Source of the DNA: Mesobacillus boroniphilus
Lineage (GTDB): Bacteria; Bacillota; Bacilli; Bacillales; Cytobacillaceae
Direction of reading: 5' to 3'
Assembly: GCF_018424685.1 (NCBI RefSeq)
Contig: NZ_QTKX01000001.1
Span: 1,302,001 to 1,366,000, forward strand
Length of the DNA: 64,000 nt
Shown here: piece by piece, positions 56,787 through 64,000 of the stretch
How positions within the stretch are numbered: position 1 is the stretch's first letter
How the letters are laid out: each line of letters begins with the position of its first letter
Made by a program: the position numbers and the translations under genes
The notes under the pieces: model-generated
What the model was told of the DNA's origin: nothing
The model's database searches: none
Seen by the model: only the letters and a program-made list of their open reading frames with translations

Positions 56787-56816
56787 AAAAGGGCATCCCA
56801 CATAGGGTGCCCTTTT
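56787..56816. terminator. Terminator of the phospholipase-D-like gene
   Basis: Stem AAAAGGGCAtCC / GGgTGCCCTTTT with a short loop, directly at the gene end. Confidence 0.85.
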
Positions 56817-56818
56817 CG

Positions 56819-58255
56819 CTAATAGCTTGTGAACCATAATATTCTTTGAATCCAGTAGATTATATATTTAAAGGGAGTCAACTTGTCCTTATTTTCTTCG
56901 TAATCAAGTGTGAACCTTGCTCCGTCGTTATTCCAGATTCTATTGAAATAATCATCAACACCCTTGATGAATTCACTATCGGAGGCTGCTGTTATTTTCA
57001 TGTTGGTTTCAAGATTTAAATCATCAAGATTCCTACGGGTGAAGTTGGCGGACCCTCCGAGTACCAGGCTTTTTTTACCGCGTTCAAAGTAGATCATTTT
57101 TGCGTGATATTGCTCTTGGCCAGCATTGTACCATTTAATCTCAATGTTATTGCTGCCAAATTCCATGATTTCTTCTGACACAGGAATATTGGGCAGACCC
57201 GATTTCTGATTGCCAAATGCATTAGTATTTGGGTCAAGTATAATATTGATTTTCGCACCCCGGTCTGCTGCCTTGTCGATTTCGTCGATTACTTTCCTTT
57301 CGGCAAGATAGAACATACCTAACCAAATATGATCCCCTTCCCCCGTTTTTTTCAGTTCGTGCAGGAGATGCTTGAGGATTTCCCCCTCTGTTAGAACTTG
57401 GACCTTAATAGGTCCTTTTTCTTTTACAGATGTGTATACAGGGAGTTTTCCTCCTCCTGAGAAGTCGATTACAGCCTGCTCAGATTCAAGAATGTCTCCG
57501 ATTATATTTCCGCTTGTTTCAAAGGCGATGTTTGAGTGGAATCCGCTTGCATCATGCGGATTCGCAGATGAAACAATAGCTGTTTTCTCAGTGACGAACA
57601 CTTTCCTGTGATTCGCCTTCAGGTTTAGTAGTTCAAGATAGGTGCGGAGCGTCACGTCAGGAGCATTCTTTGCCATCGGGTTCGGAATCCAGCCTTCCCC
57701 TGATTCACCGAACCACTGGAAAAACACGCGCCAAACAGCTGTATATAATGGATTGGAATCCCTTAACGGATCCAGGTTAGTGAAGATAACTTTTATGTCA
57801 TTTTCCCGAAGTTCCTTCAAGATGCCGGATTTGTGGGATCCGTATGTCAAATTAATTTCATCTGTGATGAATACGATTTTGAGATTTTTATTCTTTTTCT
57901 TTTGGGCAATAAGTTTTTCAGCAATCGATTCGCTTAATTCGGGATAGCCCATATCTTTCTTATAATAGCCATTGAATAAAAACATATCCAGGACGATGAA
58001 ATCCTCAGCTTCCTCTATCCTTTGCAGTATCGTATCGAAAATATGATGCTCGTACTTTTGTTCACCATCTTGCCCTTTGTAGGTTAAATCGTATAAAAAG
58101 CGGACATCCTTTACGTTATGGACATCCCCCTCATACGATAAGCCTTCAGGAAGATCTTTGTGCGTATGATAGACAGCAGTGATGACTACTATTATTGCAA
58201 GGATCATTAAAATAAATAACGAATTTTTTTTAGACAAACTCTTTCTCATCCTCAT
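56819..58255 (-). CDS. Phospholipase D-like membrane-anchored protein
   Basis: Protein of 478 residues with one N-terminal membrane segment (about residues 12-29) and two PLD domains. The first active-site motif reads NHRKVFVTEKTAIV and the second QYHAKMIYFERGKKSLVLGG, so both carry the H-x-K pair. GSANFTRRNLDDLN follows the second. Relatives include cardiolipin synthases, but the long spacing and extra C-terminal region mark a distinct PLD-like group. AAGGAGTCC precedes the ATG. Confidence 0.83.
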   Translation of the reverse strand: MRMRKSLSKKNSLFILMILAIIVVITAVYHTHKDLPEGLSYEGDVHNVKDVRFLYDLTYKGQDGEQKYEHHIFDTILQRIEEAEDFIVLDMFLFNGYYKKDMGYPELSESIAEKLIAQKKKNKNLKIVFITDEINLTYGSHKSGILKELRENDIKVIFTNLDPLRDSNPLYTAVWRVFFQWFGESGEGWIPNPMAKNAPDVTLRTYLELLNLKANHRKVFVTEKTAIVSSANPHDASGFHSNIAFETSGNIIGDILESEQAVIDFSGGGKLPVYTSVKEKGPIKVQVLTEGEILKHLLHELKKTGEGDHIWLGMFYLAERKVIDEIDKAADRGAKINIILDPNTNAFGNQKSGLPNIPVSEEIMEFGSNNIEIKWYNAGQEQYHAKMIYFERGKKSLVLGGSANFTRRNLDDLNLETNMKITAASDSEFIKGVDDYFNRIWNNDGARFTLDYEENKDKLTPFKYIIYWIQRILWFTSY

Positions 58256-58497
58256 TTAGAAGGACTCCTTAAAATTGAATAGTTTACTTCCTTATTCACT
58301 TATTCAGCAAGCTATAAACTTAGCAAGCAAGGAAGTGAGCCGATTAATGAATCAAAGTGTCATGGATTTAGTCTAAAAAATACTATATAACCAGCTGGCC
58401 ATCCGTCCGGATTCAGTTTTGTTCAAGAATTGCATGGAGTTTTTAAGAGAACATGGTAAAATAGAAGAACCTTAAAATCTTAAAAGGAGAATATTTC

Positions 58498-59082
58498 ATG
58501 GTATTAAACGCAATTATAATTATTCTAGCTTACTTGCTGGGCTCAATACCTTCTGGCCTCATTATCGGGAAAGTATTCTATGGCAAAGACATCCGTGAAC
58601 ATGGGAGCGGAAATTTAGGCGGTACAAATACATTCCGGACATTGGGGGTAAAAGCTGGTTTAGTAGTAAGCATTGCTGACGTTTTGAAAGGAACTCTTGC
58701 AGCAACTCTTCCTTTGCTTCTAAATGCTGATCTCCATATGCTATTGGTAGGAGTTTTTGCTGTGATTGGACACATGTATCCGATTTTCGCAGGATTTCGA
58801 GGCGGAAAAGCGGTCGCTACTTCCGGTGGTGTTTTACTCGCATATATACCGGTATTATTCTTGTTCATGCTCATTATCTTTTTCATCAGCTTGTACATAA
58901 CAAAGTATGTTTCTCTATCTTCCATTCTAACTGGTATAGCCGCGTTCATTTACGCACTGTTTACCCAGGACCTTCCTTTGATAGTCGTTGTTGCGGTCCT
59001 GGCTACCTTCGTTATTTACAGGCATCGTGCTAATATTGCGAGAATCCGCAATAAAACAGAGCCAAAAATCAAGTGGCTTTAA
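58498..59082 (+). CDS. plsY: Glycerol-3-phosphate acyltransferase PlsY
   Basis: Membrane acyltransferase, 194 residues with about five helices, that moves the acyl group of acyl-phosphate to glycerol-3-phosphate in phospholipid synthesis. Motif 1 is [10 protein letters not shown], followed by [15 protein letters not shown]; motif 2 is [17 protein letters not shown]; motif 3 contains [19 protein letters not shown] precedes the ATG. In B. subtilis it stands beside parE; here about 12 kb of other genes lie between. Confidence 0.96.
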   Translation: MVLNAIIIILAYLLGSIPSGLIIGKVFYGKDIREHGSGNLGGTNTFRTLGVKAGLVVSIADVLKGTLAATLPLLLNADLHMLLVGVFAVIGHMYPIFAGFRGGKAVATSGGVLLAYIPVLFLFMLIIFFISLYITKYVSLSSILTGIAAFIYALFTQDLPLIVVVAVLATFVIYRHRANIARIRNKTEPKIKWL

Positions 59083-59107
59083 CATTTTTAAACAATCAAA
59101 AATTAGT

Positions 59108-59140
59108 CGGCAAACCTGCAATCAGGTTTGCCGGCTTTTT
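59108..59140 (+). terminator. Terminator of plsY
   Basis: Eleven-base stem CGGCAAACCTG / CAGGTTTGCCG followed by GCTTTTTATTT. Confidence 0.92.
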
Positions 59141-59978
59141 ATTTACGGACGATTCCAAAGGCCTTCAGTGCCTGTCCCAAATTGCTGTACATTTTTACGT
59201 TATCAAAATTGATGCCAAGGGTAACCACTGATTGAGCCAGTTCTGGCCGCATTCCTGTCAGGTTCACATCAACTCCTGTAAGTTTAAGGCTGTCTATTAT
59301 TTTAAATAGCTCCTGGGCGACCATTGTATCCACTATGAATACACCTGAGAGATCAATGATCAAGCAATCAACTTCCTTATTCTTCGTTTCACGCAAGGTA
59401 TGTTCCATCAAGATCCTTGCTCTATGTGTATCAATATCGCCAATAATCGGCAGGACGGCCACTTCATCGACAATAGAAATGACAGGTGTGCTTAGTTCAT
59501 CAATGACCTCCTGCTGTGCTCGCAGGCGTTTAGTGGCCTGACCCGTAAAGGAATAAGTAAAAGTGAGAATCAGGTCGTCAATGAAGTCATTAATAAGTTT
59601 ACCTAACCTTAAGCTTTCCCCAGCACTAAAATTATTCGTTCTCTCTGCCATTGCAGAGATTTCTTCCCACAATGCACCGCGGACACTGTTGAAGTGGTGA
59701 ACTGATTGACTAAGTGAGAGACCTAAACGCACATTATCTTCACTCACCCTTTTACCCCAATCGTTAATTTTCTCGTCGTCTGATTCCCCTATTAAAAAGC
59801 GTTCAAGCAAATGGATTAATTCTGTTATTTGTTCTTTATATAAATTGAATTTTGTTTGGTTTGTTACCTTGCTGAATGCTTCTGGCTGATTTTCATCAAT
59901 TGAATTTAATATATTCGTAATTACTTTTTCTTCCCTGCTAATCAAAAAATCTTTAAATAAGTGAATTGCTCTAGACAT
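59139..59978 (-). CDS. RsbR-like STAS domain protein
   Basis: Protein of 279 residues with an N-terminal helical RsbR-type sensor region and a C-terminal STAS domain from about residue 160 (STPVISIVDEVAVLPIIGDI). The switch segment VDCLIIDLSGVFIVDTMVAQ contains the Thr that RsbT phosphorylates in RsbR paralogues. Such proteins form the stressosome that activates sigma B. AAAAGGAGC precedes the ATG. It is a lone copy with no RsbS or RsbT beside it. Confidence 0.88.
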   Translation of the reverse strand: MSRAIHLFKDFLISREEKVITNILNSIDENQPEAFSKVTNQTKFNLYKEQITELIHLLERFLIGESDDEKINDWGKRVSEDNVRLGLSLSQSVHHFNSVRGALWEEISAMAERTNNFSAGESLRLGKLINDFIDDLILTFTYSFTGQATKRLRAQQEVIDELSTPVISIVDEVAVLPIIGDIDTHRARILMEHTLRETKNKEVDCLIIDLSGVFIVDTMVAQELFKIIDSLKLTGVDVNLTGMRPELAQSVVTLGINFDNVKMYSNLGQALKAFGIVRK

Positions 59979-60206
59979 CGCTTAGCTCCTTTTGGAAAAA
60001 TAGTTCATTATAAAATATTTTTTGTTCTTTATAAGAAAAAAACAGACTTTTGCTGGTATAATTTAAATGAATATGTCATATACATTCGAAAGAAATCGAA
60101 ATTGGGTTGCCTAGGTTAAAGATTGTGAATTCTTGATGAAAATACCCGAATCTATATTACTTCAAACAAACCCAATCCAAAGAATATTAAAAAAGAAGGG
60201 ATCCAA

Positions 60207-61184
60207 ATGAAAGCTTTGAAATACTCTAACCCCTCTCATTTCAGCTTTGAAATGAAGGAGAGACGGGCAAATGCAAGTGGTTTAATCTTAGATGGACCAT
60301 TAAAAGAGTATCCCGGTTACTTTCCGACTTTCTTACCACTCGAAAAATCTTTCCCAAATCATAACCTGGCAATGACGAAGGATGAGTTGACAATGGTTGA
60401 TTTATATCTAAAAAAAGAAGATCTCGAAAGCAAAAGTTTAAAACTGGAACAGGAAATAGCTGAAAAACAGCAAACCTTAAAAAGGCTGCAACAGGCGATT
60501 GAATCTGCCACGGGAGATATTCAAGCTGCTTCAGCAAGCCATTTGGCGGCCGGGTTAGCCCATGAAATAAGAAATCCTCTGACAACAATCAAGGGTTTTA
60601 TCCAGTTACTTAAGCCGGAACTTCAGGCTGCAGGCAGGCAGGAGTTTGCAGATGTAGCTCTTGATGAAATAAGTCGAGCTAACAGCTTACTGACTGAATT
60701 TCTTTCCGTATTGAAACCTGCCTCTTCTGAGAAAAAGAAGAAGCTATCTATAAACCCCTTAGCTATGAGCATGATCAAGCTTTTTTTAAGCGAGTCTATA
60801 ATGAAGGATATTGAAATCAGTGATGACCTTCCAAAAGTCGAGATATATGTATTTGCAGATGAAAATGCAATTAAACAAGTGTTAGTCAATTTGTTTAAGA
60901 ATGCAATAGAGGCCGTTGAAGGAAATCATAGAAAAAAAGGTTCCATAAAATTGGTTGTCAACAAAGACGGGGGTTTTGTTTGCGTTAGTGTAATAGATAA
61001 TGGCGGTGGCATTGATGAATACTCTCTGAAGAAAATCTTCACTCCTTTTTACACAACAAAAGCAAATGGCACCGGAATGGGACTGGCGATCAGCAAGCAA
61101 ATAATTGAAAATCACGGCGGTGAAATGAGTGTCACCACTCAGCCATACGAAACAACATTCAAATTTTCACTCCCTGCCATATGA
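60207..61184 (+). CDS. Soluble sensor histidine kinase
   Basis: Histidine kinase of 325 residues without membrane segments. A poorly conserved N-terminal region and a coiled coil (about residues 70-110) are followed by the phospho-acceptor helix GLAHEIRNPLTTIKGFIQLL and the ATPase boxes NLFKNAIEAVEG, DNGGGIDEY, FTPFYTTKANGTGMGLAIS. The H-box resembles sporulation kinases that feed Spo0F. No response regulator is adjacent, so it is an orphan. GAAGGGATC precedes the ATG. Confidence 0.9.
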   Translation: MKALKYSNPSHFSFEMKERRANASGLILDGPLKEYPGYFPTFLPLEKSFPNHNLAMTKDELTMVDLYLKKEDLESKSLKLEQEIAEKQQTLKRLQQAIESATGDIQAASASHLAAGLAHEIRNPLTTIKGFIQLLKPELQAAGRQEFADVALDEISRANSLLTEFLSVLKPASSEKKKKLSINPLAMSMIKLFLSESIMKDIEISDDLPKVEIYVFADENAIKQVLVNLFKNAIEAVEGNHRKKGSIKLVVNKDGGFVCVSVIDNGGGIDEYSLKKIFTPFYTTKANGTGMGLAISKQIIENHGGEMSVTTQPYETTFKFSLPAI

Positions 61185-61290
61185 AATAACAGCCTTCCGA
61201 TTAGTCGAAAAATTGTCAAATTGAATCCGGTTCACCCCTTCTTTCGTTGGTAAAATGTAGGTAAGAACAAGGGAAAGAAGGCGGGTTGTA

Positions 61291-61479
61291 ATGGAAGAAG
61301 TTATAAAGCTGGCTGAAAATTTTGTGTACACAACCACAACAGCTGATGTAACGTCGCCAGATGATTTTGTTGTAGAATTTCTAACTGATATTTATGACAA
61401 TGAAAAAAATGATCCTTCTACAATCAAAGTAAAGAATATGGATGAACTGATAGATTTCCTGGAAAAAATGGAGTGGTAG
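61291..61479 (+). CDS. Small acidic hypothetical protein, 62 residues
   Basis: Short protein starting MEEVIKLAENFVYTTTTADV and ending LIDFLEKMEW. It is acidic, with no membrane segment and no known family. AAGAAGGCGGG lies before the ATG. It follows the histidine kinase by about 100 bases and ends before a bidirectional terminator. Function unassigned. Confidence 0.55.
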   Translation: MEEVIKLAENFVYTTTTADVTSPDDFVVEFLTDIYDNEKNDPSTIKVKNMDELIDFLEKMEW

Positions 61480-61580
61480 ATTAGTTTATTTCATTTTTTG
61501 AATTACGAGTGGAACTTTACTTTTTAGTTGTGCCTCTAAACAGGATGAATTGGTTATCTAAATTCAAATATGCCATTGAA

Positions 61581-61612
61581 AAACATGCGGTCTAGAACCG
61601 CATGTTTTGTTT
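61581..61612. terminator. Bidirectional terminator before the HesB-like selenoprotein gene
   Basis: Stem AAACATGCGGT / ACCGCATGTTT with a four- to five-base loop and T-runs on both strands. It ends the selenoprotein gene on the minus strand and probably the 62-residue gene on the plus strand. Confidence 0.88.
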
Positions 61613-61621
61613 TTTAACCCT

Positions 61622-61909
61622 TTACACTTTTAGCAGTTTGAATTTCCCCACACCAAAAACATCTTTAATATAATCTAATTTCGTATCATTGAAATAAACC
61701 AAATCCCGCTCATGAATCAAGATTGGTACCTCGTCGAATGTAAAAACCTGATCATTTGTTAATGGCTGCTCCTCCAGAGCAACTCTAAGCTGCGGTCCTC
61801 CTCAGCCAATCCCCATCGTCAGTCGGACATATAGCTTTTCCTCATCCTTGCTTTCCTTTTTGATTGCCTTAAGCAATATTTTATATGCGCTTTCTGTTAT
61901 GTTGAACAT
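61622..61909 (-). CDS. HesB-like selenoprotein with in-frame TGA (Sec36)
   Basis: A 95-residue HesB/IscA-fold protein, broken in ordinary translation by TGA at codon 36 (61802-61804). The reading frame is homologous on both sides: MFNITESAYKILLKAIKKE to LTMGIG, then the TGA codon, then GGPQLRVALEEQP and FDEVPILIHERD to KLLKV. The TGA stands where the family has its first Fe-S ligand Cys (G-C-G-G). The C-terminal CxC of classical IscA is absent. AAAGGGTGAG precedes the ATG and a SECIS-type hairpin follows the TGA. HesB-like selenoproteins are a known family, so selenocysteine is likelier than a nonsense mutation. Confidence 0.85.
61765..61783 (-). promoter_or_regulatory. Candidate bacterial SECIS hairpin
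   Basis: On the minus strand GUUGCUC and GAGCAGC form a seven-pair stem (one G-U) around loop UGGAG. The loop begins 26 bases after the UGA and has G as its second base. This meets the usual bacterial SECIS rules: apical loop roughly 16-37 bases downstream and a G within its first two positions. Confidence 0.7.
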
Positions 61910-62090
61910 CTTAGCTCACCCTTTCATAGCTACAATTATTAATATACCTTTTTTGCAAAGAAGTTTATCGAATTATGACAAAAATACGAAAATCTTACTG
62001 AAATTTATACATTTATCACCATTCTTATAATATATTATCTTTAGAGGCTTAAAAATAAAAATGCCTCATCATATATCTGGGGAGATTAAT

Positions 62091-63257
62091 ATGAGAAAAA
62101 AGAAGAAAAAAGCTTATGGTCTGGCCTTGTTTGCTGGGGTGGGTATTTTGGCATCAACAATGACATTCCAGATGTACCACGAAGCCCAGGCAAAAACACC
62201 AACTATAACTGTGAAATCACAAAAGCCACATCTCGAAAGAAGCTTTGATGTCTCTGGCAAAAGTTTTGTGGAAACGGTTAAATTAGGCGCAATCGGTGAT
62301 ATCCTGATTCACGATACTGTTTACGAAGATGCCTTCCTGAATCCTGGTTATGATTTCAAACCAATGCTCAGTAATGTAAGAGGTTATTTAATTGAACCTG
62401 ATCTTTTGCTAGCGAACCAGGAAACGCTTCTTGGAGGAGTGGAAATTGGACTATCTAGCTACCCGATGTTCAATAGTCCTGTAGAAGTTGGAGACGCATT
62501 GATAGATGCAGGGGTCGATATTGTATCAAACGCAAATAACCATTCGCTAGACAGATCTGAAAAGGGTGTCCTGGCTTCCATTAAAAATATGGAAGCGGCA
62601 GAACTTCCTTATGTGGGGTCTTTCAAAGATGAAGCTGACCAGCAAAAATTGCGGATATTAAATAAAAATGGGATTAATATTTCTTATTTATCATACACCT
62701 ATGGAACAAATGGGATCCCAGTCCCTATTGGCAAGGATCACCTCGTGAACCTGATTGACCGTGAAGCAATGAAAGCTGAGATACACCGCGCTCGAGCAGA
62801 ATCTGATGTTGTGGTCATGAGTATCCACTGGGGAAATGAATATCAGCGTTTCCCTACGAATGATCAAAAGAATCTTGCACAGTTTCTCGTCGACGAGGGT
62901 GTTGATATCATCTTTGGGCATCACCCGCATGTGCTGCAGCCCATGGAATGGCTGACGGCGACAGACGGCAGAAAGGCATTGGTTGTCTATTCTCTGGGTA
63001 ATTTCCTGTCTGGGCAAATGTGGGACTATAAGGATATCGGCGGTCTTGCCACTGTGGAAATAACAAAAAACATCACACCGGATGGTAATGAAGTCGTATT
63101 GCAAAACCCTGAATTCCTCCCAACCTTTGTTTCAAGCAGCAGACAAAGTAATTACCGGGTTGTTCCTTTGCAAGAAGCCGGTAATTTCGGACTTGCTGGT
63201 GCTGAAAAAAAATATAATGAGATCATGCATCATATGACTCAATTCATAAAAGAATAA
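62091..63257 (+). CDS. CapA family protein (poly-gamma-glutamate synthesis-like)
   Basis: Surface protein of 388 residues with an N-terminal signal or anchor (about residues 9-25) and a CapA-type metallophosphatase-like domain. Motifs are LGAIGDILIHDTVY, LLANQETLLGG, DIVSNANNHSLDRSEKG, MSIHWGNEYQRFP and FGHHPHVLQPMEW. CapA proteins take part in poly-gamma-glutamate capsule export or handling. No capB or capC is adjacent, so this stand-alone member may have another wall role. The ATG at 62091 has GGGGAG upstream. Confidence 0.88.
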   Translation: MRKKKKKAYGLALFAGVGILASTMTFQMYHEAQAKTPTITVKSQKPHLERSFDVSGKSFVETVKLGAIGDILIHDTVYEDAFLNPGYDFKPMLSNVRGYLIEPDLLLANQETLLGGVEIGLSSYPMFNSPVEVGDALIDAGVDIVSNANNHSLDRSEKGVLASIKNMEAAELPYVGSFKDEADQQKLRILNKNGINISYLSYTYGTNGIPVPIGKDHLVNLIDREAMKAEIHRARAESDVVVMSIHWGNEYQRFPTNDQKNLAQFLVDEGVDIIFGHHPHVLQPMEWLTATDGRKALVVYSLGNFLSGQMWDYKDIGGLATVEITKNITPDGNEVVLQNPEFLPTFVSSSRQSNYRVVPLQEAGNFGLAGAEKKYNEIMHHMTQFIKE

Positions 63258-63265
63258 AGGTGTGA

Positions 63266-63291
63266 ATGCCCGGTCCGTGAAGACCGGGCAT
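63266..63291 (+). terminator. Hairpin after the CapA-like gene
   Basis: Perfect ten-base stem ATGCCCGGTC / GACCGGGCAT with loop CGTGAA. The following sequence is only moderately T-rich. Confidence 0.65.
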
Positions 63292-63335
63292 TGCTTATGT
63301 TATAATCGGTCTATCTGGTATGGAAGGAGAACAAT

Positions 63336-63626
63336 ATGAAAATTACAGTTAATGATGATGCAGCAGCATGGTATGAAAATGAAATGGACCTTTCATCCGG
63401 AAGTTATTTGCGATTCTTTGTCCGGTACGGCGGCTTCAGTTCTATCCAGAAAGGTTTTTCATTAGGTGTCTCCAAGGAAGAACCGGATCATGTCGGTGTG
63501 AAAACAGAAAAAAATGGTGTCACCTATTATATTGAAGAAAAAGATATTTGGTATTTTGACGGCCATGATTTAATTGTAGAGCTCCACCCGGTTGGCCAGG
63601 AACCTGACTTCAAATTCGAAAAGTAA
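63336..63626 (+). CDS. yneR: HesB/YadR/YfhF-family protein YneR
   Basis: HesB-like fold protein of 96 residues, like B. subtilis YneR: MKITVNDDAAAWYENEMDL, RFFVRYGGFSSIQKGFSLGV, then YYIEEKDIWYFDGHDLIVEL. At the position where HesB relatives often carry Cys (RYGGxS) it has Phe, and it contains no Cys at all, so it cannot bind Fe-S through thiolates. GGAAGGAGAAC precedes the ATG. It lies 1.4 kb from the Sec-containing HesB paralogue. Confidence 0.9.
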   Translation: MKITVNDDAAAWYENEMDLSSGSYLRFFVRYGGFSSIQKGFSLGVSKEEPDHVGVKTEKNGVTYYIEEKDIWYFDGHDLIVELHPVGQEPDFKFEK

Positions 63627-63627
63627 T

Positions 63628-63660
63628 AAGGCAGACGCGATTGCGCCTGCCTTATTTTTT
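63628..63660. terminator. Terminator between yneR and yneQ
   Basis: Stem AAGGCAGaCGC / GCGcCTGCCTT with one mismatch, followed by ATTTTTT. Confidence 0.85.
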
Positions 63661-63954
63661 ACCTTTTAAAAGAGGGTTCTCAAAACCCTCCTGTTTCAAG
63701 ATTTCAGCTTGCTTCGTTCCTAAAAGATCGAAGTGAGGGTAATCTGTCTTCCTTTTATCAATCCACTCTGGCTGCAAACCATATTTTCTTCCCCACTCAG
63801 CTAACTTTTCAAGATCCCTGCAACCTACTTTCGTAACCGTTGAACAATCTGGGAAGCGGTCATCAATCCAGTAATGGGTCAGGAAGGCAAGCTCGCCACG
63901 ATCGATTTTAGCTTTCCATTCATCAAGCTCATGGCGTTTTATCCCGAAAGCCAA
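63652..63954 (-). CDS. yneQ: YneQ-like conserved protein
   Basis: Small cytosolic protein, 100 residues, matching B. subtilis YneQ: MAFGIKRHELDEWKAKIDRG, FLTHYWIDDRFPDCSTVTKV, GCRDLEKLAEWGRKYGLQPE. The conserved Cys pair is kept. Function is unknown. The start is TTG 63954 with GGGAG upstream, overlapping or abutting the stop of the preceding gene. Convergent with yneR, as in B. subtilis. Confidence 0.88.
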   Translation of the reverse strand: MAFGIKRHELDEWKAKIDRGELAFLTHYWIDDRFPDCSTVTKVGCRDLEKLAEWGRKYGLQPEWIDKRKTDYPHFDLLGTKQAEILKQEGFENPLLKGKK

Positions 63955-64000
63955 TCAGACCTGCTCCCTTTCATCTTCAGGCTTTTTCATTGCCTGTAAA
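63955..64000 (-). CDS. C-terminal end of a further gene (partial)
   Basis: An open minus-strand frame enters from the window edge and stops at TGA (63955-63957), immediately before the yneQ start. The visible tail reads QAMKKPEDEREQV. The B. subtilis gene order would predict yneP, an acyl-CoA thioesterase, but this tail is too short to confirm it. Confidence 0.45.
   Translation of the reverse strand, partial: LQAMKKPEDEREQV

Noticed and set aside
61622..61909. Reading the HesB-like frame as a nonsense-mutated pseudogene
   Set aside because: Only one stop interrupts it, at the exact ligand-Cys codon; both halves are intact, and a SECIS-type hairpin, ribosome site and terminator are present.

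Overview
This 64 kb window is chromosomal DNA of a spore-former-type Bacillaceae bacterium (Bacillus, Mesobacillus or Cytobacillus-like). The evidence is moderate G+C, strong AAGGAGG-type ribosome binding sites, frequent TTG and GTG starts, TnrA nitrogen control, topoisomerase IV parE-parC, plsY, a type II pantothenate kinase, and recognisable counterparts of B. subtilis yneQ, yneR, yneT, yeeN and ybxH. No rRNA, tRNA, CRISPR array, prophage or complete insertion sequence was seen.

Layout. (1) 1-10345, plus strand: one long catabolic operon. It holds a thiolase (5' end outside the window), an APH-type kinase, a ComB-like phosphatase, an HSL-type esterase, an acyl-CoA ligase and a complete Liv-type ABC importer. 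I read it as uptake and CoA-dependent breakdown of a carboxylic acid, ester or lactone. (2) 10575-16834: coaW, a flavin oxidoreductase, a DUF294 nucleotidyltransferase coupled to a DnaQ-like exonuclease, amtB and tnrA with two TnrA boxes, and two small proteins (one FbpA-like). (3) 17009-38131: mostly single genes or short units. They include a DDAH-like amidinohydrolase, AGCS and DAACS amino-acid symporters, a patatin, a PhoD-like phosphatase, a GH18 hydrolase, alpha/beta hydrolase, YeeN, an erythromycin-esterase-family protein, MscS, methyltransferase, nucleoside hydrolase, MFS exporter, Cys-rich copper-type bundle and a ferric-reductase-like membrane protein. (4) 38132-38798: an AT-rich stretch without genes that holds a 17-bp perfect inverted repeat. 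(5) 38799-59082: a staygreen homologue, a secreted protein, alsT-parC-parE (ordered as in B. subtilis), a subtilisin, HelD, a cdaR-gntP-glycerate kinase locus, yneT, an NCS2 permease, a phospholipase-D-like protein and plsY. (6) 59139-64000: an RsbR-like STAS protein, a soluble histidine kinase, a HesB-like selenoprotein gene, a CapA-like protein, yneR, yneQ and the tail of one more gene.

The most striking item is at 61622-61909 on the minus strand. It is a 95-codon HesB/IscA-like gene whose codon 36 is an in-frame TGA exactly where the family has its first Fe-S ligand cysteine. A good bacterial SECIS-type hairpin lies just downstream. This reads as a selenocysteine protein rather than a pseudogene, and a conventional stop-to-stop gene finder would miss it.

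Other non-coding structure: two related 170-176 bp elements with shared terminal inverted repeats (14418-14593 and 46360-46528), a 52-bp hairpin-bearing tandem repeat (17956-18100), and candidate cre sites before the glycerate permease and the glutamate-type symporter.
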